Assembly: GCA_032433765.1 (NCBI GenBank)
Contig: JAVIAB010000073.1
Coordinates: forward strand, 63,258,199 to 63,322,198
Source of the DNA: Megaustenia siamemsis
Taxonomy: Eukaryota > Mollusca > Gastropoda > Stylommatophora > Ariophantidae
Length of the DNA: 64,000 nt
Direction: 5' to 3'
The translations under genes and the position numbers were made by a program. Shown here in pieces: positions 10,924-21,120 of this stretch (its first letter is position 1; every line of letters starts with the position of its first letter). Below the pieces are notes generated by a model. It did no database searches. It saw nothing but the letters and a program-made list of their open reading frames with translations, and was not told the DNA's origin.

Positions 10924-10999
10924 GTCTACTAATATGCTTGGCTAGGTGGATAAAACTGCTTCTCTTAAGTCGCCCCAATGCAAGACTTTGGAATTGGCC

Positions 11000-12400
11000 A
11001 TTGATAGTGAGGATGATGATGTTCTCTAGGGCTCAACTTGAACTGGCACTCGACCACTTGTAATCTGATTCTAAACTGGACTGATCACTTGTTCACTTGG
11101 TTATTATCTGATCATGATCTACTTGATTAACTGATTATAATGTCGTTCTGCCTTGACTTGACTTGCGTCACAGTGAACTATCTTTGAGTCATTTAAGAAT
11201 TATAGCTCTAATAGGTTTTAATGATATCGAACCCCTTGCCTCCGTCATCGTCGTAACTAGTGGTACTTCGCATTGTGTTGTGTTTCGTGATGGTATTTGG
11301 GCCAGACGAGCCCACTGGATACTGCTAATAATCATAGATACAGCTACTCAGTTATTACACAAATCTTATGGTAACAATGCCTTCAAATACGTTTATTTAC
11401 ATGCTCTACGGAACATACAATCTCAGTACACTTGTCTGGACAGCGTGGATGACCGCTCCAGTGTCAAGTAGTGCTAAGGAAGTTTTGATTACCTCCTAAT
11501 TATTTGTAACTAATCTCATAACTCTATCAACACACATTGCATCAATCATCTCTGTCCACATGCCCTGAAACATGTTACTGAATTTAGAAACCATCGTAAT
11601 GTCCACGTTATAACTTCTATCATGGAAAATATCATTACAGACACTTACTCACTGTCACTCTACATTATGATTAAGGTACATCCTGCTTCCTAAACTAGGT
11701 TGCAGTCTCACTAGTTCATTTAAACTACATTTAACTTATTAAATGAAATGTACACAGTCTGTTGTTCCCACACACAGATAACTAATATGAGCTTTCACCC
11801 TGTTACTTCTAAAAAGGATCCACTTCTCTAATGACTTATCTACATGTGGCTTTTTCACTTCCTTCTGTGAAACACTATGCAACCCCTAACGAAAGCTCTT
11901 GTATGAATCTCCTTAACACTTCTACTAAAAAGAGCGTTCATCCTGTTACTACTGAAAAGGATCCACGCCCTATTGGCGTGGCCCAACTTTTATAACTCTT
12001 TAAACTACATGTGACTTCTTTACTTTTCTGCCTTGCAGCCCCTTAAATATCTCATGTTTCAATCAATAGAAACTCGCTACGTCATTCTCACCCTCGATCT
12101 AATTTCACTCTCTTAATTTTTAATCACTTTTTGAGTCTCCCAAACTTTTCCTAATATTCCCAAGATTTACCCTTTCCTTAAACTACTCCTTAACTCTACT
12201 CACCTGTCACTCTGAACGTGTGACAGCTCTCACCGACCCGCTCATTCCAGTTTTAATGCACAACCCTGAATTCATACCCTGTCCCATGAGACTCACTCTC
12301 CCTTAACACACCATGATTATCTCAATTCTCTCTACACTGTCTCAATTAAACTATCACATTACATAATCTCCTTTCACCATTACACTACACTATTATAATC
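11000..12400. other. unassigned AT-rich sequence with an internal ~147-bp duplication
   Basis: No coding frame was recognised. CCTGTTACT...AAAAGGATCCAC at about 11798 recurs at about 11945, with weaker similarity after it (CTACATGTG). The 102-codon frame at 11163-11471 has no recognisable motif. Confidence 0.35.
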
Positions 12401-12635
12401 GTACCAATATGGAAAAAGAAAAAGTAGCAAGAGAGACTGCAATCAATATAGAGGTATTTAGCTTCTCAGTCATATGGGATAGTTATACGTCAAAATTATG
12501 GAAAAAAGGCTGAAACCTATAATAGAACTACAGTTAAGCGATTCTCGAAAGGAGTTCCGAAAAAACAGATGATGTACTGATGCTCTATTCACCTTAAAAC
12601 AACTAGCAAAAAAGACGACAGAACACAATCAAAAT

Positions 12636-12998
12636 TTGAACATAGCTTTCATTGACCAGGAAAAAGCCTTCGACCAAGTAAACAGAGAACAACTGTGGGA
12701 GTTACTAACAACATACAGAGTAAGTCAACATCTAACCAACCTAATTAAAAGTCTCTACATCAACAGCAGCTGCACAGTCAAAACAGCAGCAGGTTACACG
12801 GACTGTTTTGAAGTTTGATCAGGTGTAAAACAGGGTTACGTACTATTCCCCCATCTGTTTATTACATACATGGTCTATATATGCAATTTAGTCAATCCAT
12901 CAGAGACTGTGGAGATCAACGAGCTTCTATTTGCAGATGATCAGACACTAATACGTGGAAAAATAGAAGACCTGCAAGAACACTTAAATAGGCTCAAC
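12636..12998 (+). pseudogene. LINE L reverse transcriptase core (fingers to palm)
   Basis: Visible motifs in order: IAFIDQEKAFDQVNREQLW (RT motif A, catalytic Asp in FID), SGVKQGYVL.PHLF (motif B, with a stop just before and one damaged codon), and LLFADDQTLI (motif C, FADD instead of YADD). The C-terminal side (thumb) continues after the insert with MKINI.NKTEVM. Family: non-LTR retrotransposon RT. Stops at about 12817 and in motif B inactivate it. Confidence 0.85.
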
Positions 12999-13290
12999 CT
13001 CCCCCTCTCTCTGTCTATAACTCTTTCCCACCCTCCCCCTCTGTCTCTCCTTCCCTCTCTCTTTACTTCCCCTCTTTTTGTCTCTCCATTCCTCCCTTCC
13101 TCTCTCTCTCTCTCCTCCATTCCTCCTCTCTCTCCTCCCTTCCTCACTCTCTCCGCCCATCTCTTTGTGTGTGTATGTTTGTGTTTCCCACCCTCTCTGT
13201 GTCTCTCTCCCCTCCCTCTCTTTCTGTGTGTGTGTGTGTCTCTCTCTCCCTATTTGCCTCCCTCCCTCTATCTATCTCCTCCTATTACCA
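12999..13290. repeat. CT-rich low-complexity tract
   Basis: Pyrimidine-rich (CTCTC, CCCT, GTGTG) sequence forming the tail of the family H insert. The long open frames through it are compositional artefacts. Confidence 0.9.
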
Positions 13291-13730
13291 GTATACAATT
13301 ATGTTGTTATTCCGGTATATTGTGGATAGGCGGCGGGAACAATTGAAGGCTATGCATGAAAAGTGTTCCTTGTAGCAGTTTCCTCATATTCCAAGTCCGG
13401 CTTGTTGCAGGAGCAACTGAGTTAAGTGCTCTGTGCACACCGTGTGCTGTGTGTCTTATCCGTTTTGATCATGTTTCGATATTCAAATTGTTTATGATGA
13501 ATGATGATATCGTATGACAGGGAACAGTTGGCTGTGTTCACTTTCTGCACGGTTTTGCCTCATGTCTTTTGGCGCGTGCTGAGACTGCTATGATGGGGAC
13601 TACAGTTACCTTTCTTTGTTTGGAAGATGAGATATTAATTCGGATGATTACGCTGGCATGGGCGGTTGAGCAATTATGGATTTTAATTCATTTGCAGTGA
13701 TATCGGGGCCTTCCATAACCAAAATAACCA
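12999..13730 (-). mobile_element. 732-bp retroposon-like insert (family H) with 9-bp target duplication
   Basis: It is flanked by AGGCTCAAC at 12990-12998 and 13731-13739. Removing it plus one duplication restores the RT reading frame exactly. On the minus strand it begins GGTTATTTTGGTTATGG at 13730 and ends in ~290 bp of GA-rich sequence (12999-13290), which looks like an expanded 3' tail. A related copy lies at 15303-15500. No protein of useful length is encoded; a 22-codon frame starts at 13718. Confidence 0.75.
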
Positions 13731-14164
13731 AGGCTCAACATCACAGGCATAAAATACAACATGAAAATCAACATCAACAAAACAGAAGTGATGAATATTG
13801 CAAAAGAGAAACAGAACATCAATATATAGACGGCAAACAACTAGAGGAATTTAAATACCAAGGAATCTAGTGACAAATGACAATTCGCAAACAGCAGAAA
13901 TAGACTCAAGATGCAACAATGCTTGTCAAATCATCAGACAGCTATCACATAAAGCCTTCAACACAACACATAAAGCCTTCAATAAACATTGCGAGAACAC
14001 CAGACCCAAGGGCCGACCATGAAAAAGATAAATTGACAGCATATTATAAACACTAGGAAACATAACAGCAGCAGAGGCGAACAGAAGAACAAAAGACCGC
14101 AAATTATATCACCCTTTGACGCTGAAAGGCAAATGAGGAAGGAAAGAAGAAACCAAATTTACTG

Positions 14165-14395
14165 TCAATGTTATGGCTTTCTAAAATTTAAATTACTTCT
14201 TGATGCCTTACTCTGTCAAATGCTTTGGTGTAGTCCATAAAACATAAGTATATCTGTTTTCACTTCTCTTGCTCTTTCTACTAATGATCTCATGATGTAT
14301 ATATGACATTATTCATACTTTTACCTCCAACAAATCCACACTGTACAGCACTAATTTCTGGCTGATTTTATTCCTCACGCTTCCATGATTGTTTT
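14165..14395 (-). mobile_element. RTE family A RT fragment, antisense
   Basis: The minus strand reads CCTVWIC and then RSLVERAREVKTDI followed by a degraded FIDYTKAFD-type block, matching the RT region before motif A of RTE-A (compare 18985-19110). Both ends are missing. Confidence 0.6.
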
Positions 14396-15302
14396 TAGTA
14401 TTATCCAAGTCAAGCTGTGTCCGTTATTGGAATTCGACGATGTAACAGATAACAACAGTTGACATGTTTCAGAACTGATCACCAATGTTTGCAGGACTTA
14501 AATTATGATAATTAGGTTAATGTTCATCACAGAACTAAGAAGATTATGATGCTGGCCATGTGACCATCAAGTATTGAAGTGAGATCCAAAAGTATTAAGA
14601 CATTTAAAGCTTCTAACATTATGTGGAAATTAACACCCACTCCTTTCAAGTAGGGTAGGGTTGTGACCATATGTGGACAGTAGATTCCATCAGATAGTTT
14701 TGTGCAGGTTACAGCATCAACCAACATACACTTGTATTATAATTTGGCAATACATTCAGTCAGGACATTTTGTGAGCTTTCAGGCTCAGAATGCAGCAAG
14801 AGGCTAATGCTTGACCCAGACAGACCCATCCCCCTTTGGAATGTAAAGAAGCAAAATAGTCAAAACACTTGCTCAATAGGGTCCACTTCTGATGATCAGA
14901 TTACTTCTTGTTGCAAGACACTGTATAACCTAAAAGAACAATCTAAGTATGTGCACAACCAGAAAAACAACTGGAACAACCATGTGCACACATTTAACAT
15001 CTGTTGCAGATGACTGGGCACCTATGGATCTGTAAAAAGTACAGTGATGACACCTCCAACAATAATATTTCAGACACAATCTAAAAATATGAAAGCATTT
15101 AGATGAGATGTCTGAGGAAATATATAGTTTCAAACAGAACGAACATGATGACAGGCAAAATTGTTTAAACTACATTTTGCACCAAACAAACAACAAATAA
15201 TCCTCGGAAGTTCCCCATATAATAATATTTATGTATTATTATTTGTACCCAACAAATAATCTGCAGGATTTGCATTTGAAGATTGATTAATTTCAGCTCT
15301 TC
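14396..15302. other. unassigned sequence
   Basis: A 103-codon frame at 14702-15013 (+) has no recognisable domain or splice context. No repeat family was identified. Confidence 0.3.
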
Positions 15303-15510
15303 AATGTGTTATTTGGTTATGGAAGGCCCCGGTATCACTGCAGACGAATTAAAATCCATAATTGCTCAACCGCCCGTGCGAGCGTAATCATCCGAATATC
15401 TCATCTCCCAAACAAAGAAAGGTAACTGTAGTCCCCATCGTAGCAGTTTCAGCACACGCCAAAAGACATAAGGCGAAACCGCTACGATGGGGACTACAGT
15501 GTGTATGAGT
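15303..15510 (+). mobile_element. family H fragment with snap-back hairpin
   Basis: GTTATTTGGTTATGGAAGGC and the following ~150 bp match the minus strand of 13570-13730. At about 15480 the copy departs from the 13 kb copy and instead carries an inverted 20-bp duplicate of its own sequence (see the hairpin entry). Confidence 0.7.
15425..15500. repeat. perfect 20-bp inverted repeat, 36-bp loop
   Basis: ACTGTAGTCCCCATCGTAGC at 15425-15444 is the exact reverse complement of 15481-15500. The second arm is absent from the other family H copy, so it arose as a fold-back during copying or repair, not as a conserved structure. Confidence 0.9.
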
Positions 15511-15611
15511 TTTAAGTAACAACAGCAAGCAGGAACACAGTACCTTTTATGTAGAACACAGCTGCTAGCAGAAACACCTTTAATGTTTATGTAGAGCACT
15601 TTTTCAAGTGT

Positions 15612-16083
15612 CATCATCATCTTCATCATCAAGTACCGGGCCTGCTGGTGTAGGTGATCATGTCTCTCCACAACTTTCGATCTCGACAATTATTTATCAT
15701 TTCTGTTGTTGACCTTCTGCCAAGCCATTCTCTTAAGCTGTCTGGTATTTTTTCTCTTTGCTTCCCTCTATCTCTTCGTCCCTCAATTTTTCCAGTTGTT
15801 ACAATATATTCCAGTTGTTCTCTTCTCATTACATGGCCAAAAAATGATGATTGTTTCTTCCCAATATTGGAAATTAGCTCTCTTTTTGCTTTGATCTCTT
15901 TCAGAACATTTTCATTACTCTTCGTAGCTGTCCATGGTATTCTCAACATTCTTCTGTAAAACCAAATTTCTACAGACTCCAGTGATTTTCTTGTCTGTTA
16001 TCCTATTGTCCATGACTCACATCCATATGTTAAGACTCGCTCTACATAACATTTAAGAACTCTTTTTCTGGTATCTATTGTCA
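15612..16083 (-). mobile_element. RTE family A, older antisense copy (left part)
   Basis: It starts with the RTE 3' tail (TCATCATC... AAGTACCGGGCC) and runs antisense through the C-terminal ORF. It is interrupted at TATTGTCA (16076-16083) by the full-length sense RTE-A and resumes at 20165. Within it the 15629-15949 minus frame is open for 106 codons (GKKQSSFFGHVMRREQ, then GRRDRGKQREKI). Confidence 0.85.
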
Positions 16084-16460
16084 GGTCAGGTCAGGTAATT
16101 TTACCTGCTACTGTATGCAGTAAAGAGTACAACCTGTGGCTGCCCTGCTGCCTTGCAGGTAAGCTCGGGAGAGTAAAAGGCTAAGGGAGTGTACCCCGAA
16201 GTAAAACAACCCCACTGCCTTGTGGGTGAGACTTTTTAGTCAAAGGCTAGCGGAGCCAACTGTAAACAAACCGACGGAAGGCAACAAAAAACCACCATCG
16301 TAATTTCTTTGTACAATCATGAATCGCCACAACAATAGAAATAACGACAACAACGTTAAGGGGCATTCCAATGGAAAACCCTCGTTCGGTAGGGGACATC
16401 ATGTGCTACAGGTGATACCCGATCATCATCAAGCTACTGTAAGCAAAATAAAGATAAAAT
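16084..16460 (+). promoter_or_regulatory. RTE-A 5' UTR, likely internal promoter region
   Basis: This is the non-coding leader of the full-length copy, starting with GGTCAGGTCAGG. The block 16096-16392 is shared with the family C copy at 6934-7240 and weakly with the I-type D1 leader at 39820-39880. LINEs carry their promoter in the 5' UTR; that this one does is inferred from position. Confidence 0.55.
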
Positions 16461-16465
16461 AAACT

Positions 16466-17269
16466 CTAAAGATAGGTACTTGGAATGTGAGAACACTCAT
16501 GCAGAAGGGTAAACTAGAAAACATCATACAGGAAATGAAATGAATGGGTTTACATTTACTGAGACTTTGCGAAATGAGATACACTGGATGAGGGGAGATG
16601 TATTCTGATAAACATAAAATAATCTATTCTGGAGGTACTGAACACCAAAGAGGAGTAGGTATCATCTTGGATGCAGAAAGAGCAAGAACAGTGAAAGGCT
16701 TTTACCAAATATCTAACAGAGTCCTTTTAGTGAAATTGAATGGAAAGCCAATAGACATAAATTGTATACAAGTTTATGCACCAACAGCAGACAGACAAGA
16801 AGAAACAATTGATAAATTTTACGAGTTAAATGAGGCGCTTCATAAATGCAAACCACATGAAAACACCATAGTTCTAGGGGATTTTAACGCAAAAGTAGGA
16901 AAGGAAAGAGTTGAGGAAGTAATTGGTCATTATGGCTTAGGCGAGAGGAATGTAAGAGATGAGAAACTTATTGACTGGACAAGAACACACAACATGATGA
17001 TAGGAAACACCTGGTTTAAGCAACATCCAAGACGTCTGTGGACATGGAAAAGCCCAGGGGACAACGCACGTAATCAAATTGATTATATAATGATAAGCAA
17101 TAGATTTAGAAACAGTCTGGTGTGTGTGAAAACTAGACCAGAGACAGATTGCAATAGTGATCATGAACCAGTTGTGGGAAAGCTTAGAGTAAAATTAAAA
17201 ACAACAAAACGAGCCTCAGTTAACATCAAGTTAAATTTAGATTTACTAAAATCAGACAAGAAGATGTAA
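16466..17269 (+). pseudogene. RTE-A apurinic-like endonuclease domain
   Basis: The longest open stretch is 16598-17269 (223 codons); coding continues upstream to GTWNVRTLMQKGKLENII at about 16472, past two stops. Motifs of LINE APE endonucleases appear in order: WNVRTL (metal-binding Asn), a YSGGTEHQRGVGI block, IQVYAPT, VLGDFNAKVG (Asp/Asn), NTWFKQHPRRLWTWKSPGD, RNQIDYIM, and CNSDHEPV (catalytic SDH). The enzyme nicks target DNA to prime reverse transcription. The catalytic residues are intact in the open part; the missing N-terminal continuity makes it a pseudogene. Confidence 0.9.
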
Positions 17270-17392
17270 GACAAATATAAAATCACAATTCACAACCAGT
17301 ACAATGCAACAGAGAAGATACAAAGCATTGATGAACAGTGGGAAATGCTAAAAGAATCAATACAATAAACATCAAAAGAGTTCATACCACCA

Positions 17393-17850
17393 GTGAGGAC
17401 AAATTCAAGAAAGAAATGGATGACAGATGACATTTTGCAGCTAATGGATACAAGAAGAAGAAATAAAGCAAATAAAGATGAGTATAAGAAATTAAATAAA
17501 GAAATTGTAGTAAAATGCAATGAAACAAAAGAAGCATGGCTAAAAGAGAGATGCAAAAAGATTGAAATACAACAAAAAGGAGATGCTAAAGTATATACAA
17601 ACAAATTGAGGAATTAACTGGAAGAAAAACGCAATCAAAAAATGGATGCCTAAGATCAAAGGAAGGAGACCTGTTGATTGATCAAGAAAACATAAGGGAA
17701 CGATGGACAGAATACATTAAAGATCTTTATAATGATGAAAGAACGGAAGTAAATATTAAGGATAATGGAGAAGGACCAGAAATACTCGGAGAAGAAGTGG
17801 AAGATGCCTTGCGCAATATGAAAGCAGACAAAGCTCCTGGACTAGATAAT
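17393..17850 (+). pseudogene. RTE-A linker region between endonuclease and RT
   Basis: Two open pieces (17393-17617 and 17674-17868) read KKWMTDDILQLMDTRR, KEIVVKCNETKEAWLKERC and then RWTEYIKDLYNDER, ending KADKAPGLDN. They match the lysine-rich linker and RT N-terminus of BovB-type elements. The last block is cut by the pogo-type insert and continues at 18725. Confidence 0.8.
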
Positions 17851-17851
17851 A

Positions 17852-18722
17852 CAGTCGAACCTGTCTAAGGCGACCACTCACAGGACTTTCAAAAACTGGT
17901 CCCATAGGACAGGTGGTCCTGCCTCACAGGTTTCACATAATAAATAGAGCGATAAAAAAAATTTTATCCTAAGCACTATGAAAACTAACCTGCAAATCAG
18001 CGTAATCCATGAGTAGAACATAGTGCACATGTCGGTCTACAATAGCCACTGGTTGGACACTTTTCATAAAACACGATAGTTAAACACACAAAAATATTTT
18101 GTCGAATCACTGATATTCGTTCTTCCAGCGTTAATGCTTTTGGTTTTACACTTTTGACACTGGCCATTTCCTATATTGTGTGTAACACTTTTAAAATCCA
18201 CAAAAATAATTCACTGAGATACTGTACATGTACGTGAATACACTCTAAGCGGGCAATGACTAATTCTTTAGTTAATTCCTGTAATTTATACGGGCCACGC
18301 AATGGTCTACTCTGGTCTAGACGGAACCGCGAAGTGATGTCACTTCACGAATCATAGATCTGTGTCTGCCGTGTTTCTCACACCAGTATTGACTGATAAA
18401 CGTAACACGTCCCACTGTAATCTGGGACTCACTAAATACGGGAAAACTTCGACACCTGTAGACACCTGTGTCGATCGTTTATGGCTCCCAGCGAGACGGA
18501 GAAGGACTGGCTGGTCAGTGTATCGTTATCTCGGATTACCCGCGTGTCGTAAACGGGATAAATAACATTCGCGGCGGTTAATTAGCCTGGTCTCTGGTCG
18601 TGTCATACGGTGAGCGCCGTAATCAGTGTTAGCATATAGTAAAAAACTCGGGGAAATTGTAGACCCGGTCCTATAACCAGGGAAACGCTTTAAACAGGTG
18701 GTCCTAAGACCAGGTTCGACTG
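17852..18722 (-). mobile_element. pogo/Tigger-type non-autonomous DNA transposon (871 bp)
   Basis: Terminal inverted repeats start CAGTCGAACCTG at 17852 and end CAGGTTCGACTG at 18722. The element is flanked by TA on both sides (17850-17851, 18723-18724), the target duplication of Tc1/mariner/pogo elements. On the minus strand a frame from 18167 begins MASVKSVKPKALTLEERISV, which resembles the start of the psq helix-turn-helix of pogo-type transposases, then drifts and stops. The DDE catalytic region is missing, so it would need a transposase in trans. It splits the RTE-A ORF. Confidence 0.85.
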
Positions 18723-18724
18723 TA

Positions 18725-19501
18725 TAACTAAAGAAGAGATTGAAGCCATGGGTGATTTTGGAATAGAAATAATAACAAAAATATTGAATGATATCTACAA
18801 CAGCGGATATATACCAGACGACATGCTCAAATCAATATTCATAGCCCTACCAAAGAAATCGGGTGCGATTGAATGAGATGATCATCGCACAATAAGCCTT
18901 ATGAGTCATATGACTAAGATATTACTAAGAATCATCATGCGAAGAGTGCGAAACAAAATCAGTCCAGAAATTAGCGATGAACAGTGTGGTTTTGTTAGAG
19001 ATAAAGGAACAAGCAATGCCATTTATATCTAAGATCTTTAGTAGAAAGAACCATAGAGGTGAAAACAGATCTATATCTATGTTTCATAGATGACACCAGT
19101 GCATTTGACAAAGTCAAGCACCAAGAAATAATCAAAATTTTAGAAAGCATGAACGTAGATAGCAAAGATCATGAATAATAAAGAACATGTACTGGCAACA
19201 AACAGCGGCCATAAGAACTGGAAACCAATTGGGAATGTTTCAACAAATAAAACAGGGTGTTAGACAAGGTTGTGTGCTGTCACCAGATTTGTTTAATATT
19301 TATAGTGAGATTATTTTAAGATCCATAAGGAGTATGCCTGGAATAACAATTGGAGGTCATAATATAAATAATCTAAGGTATGCTGATGATACAGTCTTAA
19401 TCGCTAAGAGTGAAAATGAGTTACAAGAAATGTTGGACATTATAGTGAAAGAAAGCAAAAATAAAGCTTTAATAGCCTTAATAGCAAAAAGACAGAGGTA
19501 A
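18725..19501 (+). pseudogene. RTE-A reverse transcriptase domain
   Basis: Frames change several times. In order: GDFGIEIITKILNDIYNSGY, the FIALPKKSG...ISLMSHMTKILL block (a stop replaces a codon in between), ISDEQCGFV, a badly damaged motif A region at about 19075-19110, then the open frame 19187-19501 with QGVRQ-type KQGVRQGCVLSPDLFN (motif B) and NNLRYADDTVLI (motif C, catalytic YADD). It synthesises cDNA at the nicked target in active relatives. Confidence 0.88.
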
Positions 19502-19587
19502 TGGTAACAACAAAGAAATAGACATCACCTCAGTGCAAAATAAAGACAAGTGGAACAATATTAAAACAGGTAAATAAATTTAAATAT

Positions 19588-20154
19588 TTGGGAACTTTGT
19601 TAACCTCAGACGGAAGATGTACAAAAGAGGTGAGATGCAGAATGGCTCAGGCAAAAGCAGCTTTCCAAAAAATGAGGAAGATACTATTCAATCCATTTTT
19701 TACAATAGAAACAAGAAAAAGAGTTCTTAAATGTTACATAGAGCCAGTCTTAACATATGGATGCAAATCATGGACAATAGGACAACAGGCAAGAAAATCA
19801 CTGGAGTCTGTAGAAATGTGGTTTTACAGAAGAATGTTGAGAATACCATGGAAAGCTAAGAAGAGTAATGAAGATGTTCTGAGAGAGGCCAAAGCAAAAC
19901 GAGAGCTAATTTCCAATATTAGGAAGAAACAATCATCATTTTTTGGCCATGTAATGAAAAGAGAACAACTGGAATATATTGTAACAACTGAAAAAATTAA
20001 GAGACGAAGAGATAGAGGGAAGCAAAGAGAAAAAATAACAGACAGCTTAAGAGAATGGCTTGGCAGAAGGTCAGCAACAGAAATTATAAATAGCTGCCGA
20101 GATCGAAAGTTGTGGAGAGACATGATCACCTACGCCAGTAGGCCCGGTATTTGA
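19588..20154 (+). pseudogene. RTE-A C-terminal domain (188 codons, open to natural stop)
   Basis: It begins just after KYLG at the end of RT: MGTLLTSDGRCTKEV, then LTYGCKSWTI, FYRRMLRIPW, KKQSSFFGHVMKREQ, RRRDRGKQREKITDSLREW and CRDRKLWRDMI, finishing at TGA within the TGATGATGATGAT tail. The best preserved part of this copy, it served as the reference for other family A fragments in the window. Its role after RT is probably nucleic-acid binding. Confidence 0.88.
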
Positions 20155-20164
20155 TGATGATGAT

Positions 20165-20445
20165 TATTGTCAAAAATGGATTGCATAGTACCTTCCTCAT
20201 TTTTTGGAAAGCTGCTTTTGCCTGAGCCATTCTGCATCTCATTTCTTGTCTGACTTGAGTAAATCTAATTTTAACTTGATGTTAACTGAGGCTTGTTTTG
20301 TTGTTTTTAATTTTACTCTAAGCTTTCCCACAACTGGTACATGATCACTATTAAAATCTGCCCCGGTCTAGTTTTCACACCGACCAGACTGTTTCTAAAT
20401 CTATTGGTTGTCATTATGTAATCAATTTGATGTAATTATGTTTTT
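20165..20445 (-). mobile_element. RTE family A, older antisense copy (right part, internally deleted)
   Basis: It continues the antisense copy interrupted at 16083, encoding the MAQAKAAFQKMRK region, then jumps to the end of the endonuclease (NQIDYIM with TTNRFRNS). The RT and linker between are deleted. It fades out at about 20445. Confidence 0.8.
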
Positions 20446-21027
20446 AGTTATGTATTATATATTGATTGTAATTATGTAATCAAATTTTTACGTGTGGAGC
20501 AAACAATTCTGTTTATGAGGCACACAGCCCATTTTAAGCACCCGGCTTATCTTTAAGAGACACAGCAGCAATCTTAATGCAGAGGACTTGTAGAGAAAGC
20601 CTGTAAGGGCACACAGCACTATTTTAAGAGCTTTGAAGATGAGACAGGCTCTTTTATGACCGTTGTAACTTCCTTTGCCATCTCACGCTTAGACCAATCA
20701 CTGAGAGGTCTGGTGGTTGTACTTGTACTTCGCTTTCCCTTTATCAGTGATATAGCTCCTTGGTTATCTCTTATTGTTGTTAGTTCTTTACTGTGTTTTT
20801 CCTTACTTGGCTCTTAATATAGTTAACATTCAGGTGTGAGATTGACATCACAAGTTGACAATTTGATCTAGCCAATTCAGTTCTTTAATTTTGGGGGGTT
20901 GTCTGACAACCTGCCAGCTCCCTGATTTAAGACAAAACAATAAAAGTTACAAAAAATTTGTCACGAACCTGATATCAAATTCTCACACTCACTTCACCTA
21001 CTTCTAACACTGTCAACGACTGGTTAT
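20446..21027. other. unassigned sequence
   Basis: No coding frame or repeat was recognised. TAATTATGT occurs several times at 20440-20490, a small local duplication. Confidence 0.3.
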
Positions 21028-21120
21028 TCTCTCTCTCTCTCTCTCTGTGATCAAGACTCAATCAGAGTAGGATTCCAGACTCTCTCATGAAGTCAGCTGT
21101 CTGTTTAAGCAAAGGTTATT
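21028..21120 (-). mobile_element. I-type LINE (family D) 3' end fragment with (CT)n tail
   Basis: CTCTCTCT then GTGATCAAGACTCAATCAG and AGGATTCCAGACTCTCTCAT match the D2 3' end at 46545-46625. It is a very short 5'-truncated copy. Confidence 0.8.

Larger units (their letters stand above)
9966..10990 (-). mobile_element. I/Nimb-type LINE 3' half (family D'), RNase H plus zinc knuckle
   Basis: This is a 5'-truncated antisense copy. It retains the RNase H domain and the C-terminal cysteine/histidine tail. Its 3' edge carries (TATC)n at 9948-9965, read as a GATA tail on the element strand, the same tail used by family C. RNase H places it in the I group (I/Nimb/ingi relatives). It is related to D2 at 46565-48592. 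Confidence 0.8.
12410..14160 (+). mobile_element. LINE family L (CR1/L2-like RT), split by a 732-bp insert
   Basis: Reverse-transcriptase blocks lie at 12636-12818 and 12870-12995. The RT frame resumes at 13740 after the insert at 12999-13730. The 3' end (about 13976-14145) encodes an ITAAEANRRTKDRKLY-type tail and ends GGCAAATGAGGAAGGA, a 3' UTR scrap seen again at about 38370. The copy is 5'-truncated, with stops. Confidence 0.8.
16084..20164 (+). mobile_element. full-length RTE-clade LINE (family A), split by a pogo-type element
   Basis: It lies between 8-bp duplications TATTGTCA (16076-16083, 20165-20172). Without the 871-bp DNA element at 17852-18722 it is about 3.2 kb, the normal RTE size. 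Order: 5' UTR (16084-16460), APE endonuclease (about 16466-17165), linker (17270-17850), RT (18725-19500), C-terminal domain (19588-20154), then a TGATGATGATGAT tail. The single ORF is broken by several stops and frameshifts. Motifs (GTWNVRTL, GDFNAKVG, RNQIDYIM, NNLRYADD) match the RTE/BovB clade. Confidence 0.92.

Noticed and set aside
14702..15013. 103-codon + frame as a host gene
   Set aside because: No splice signals, no protein-like domain, and start/stop pattern expected by chance in this composition.
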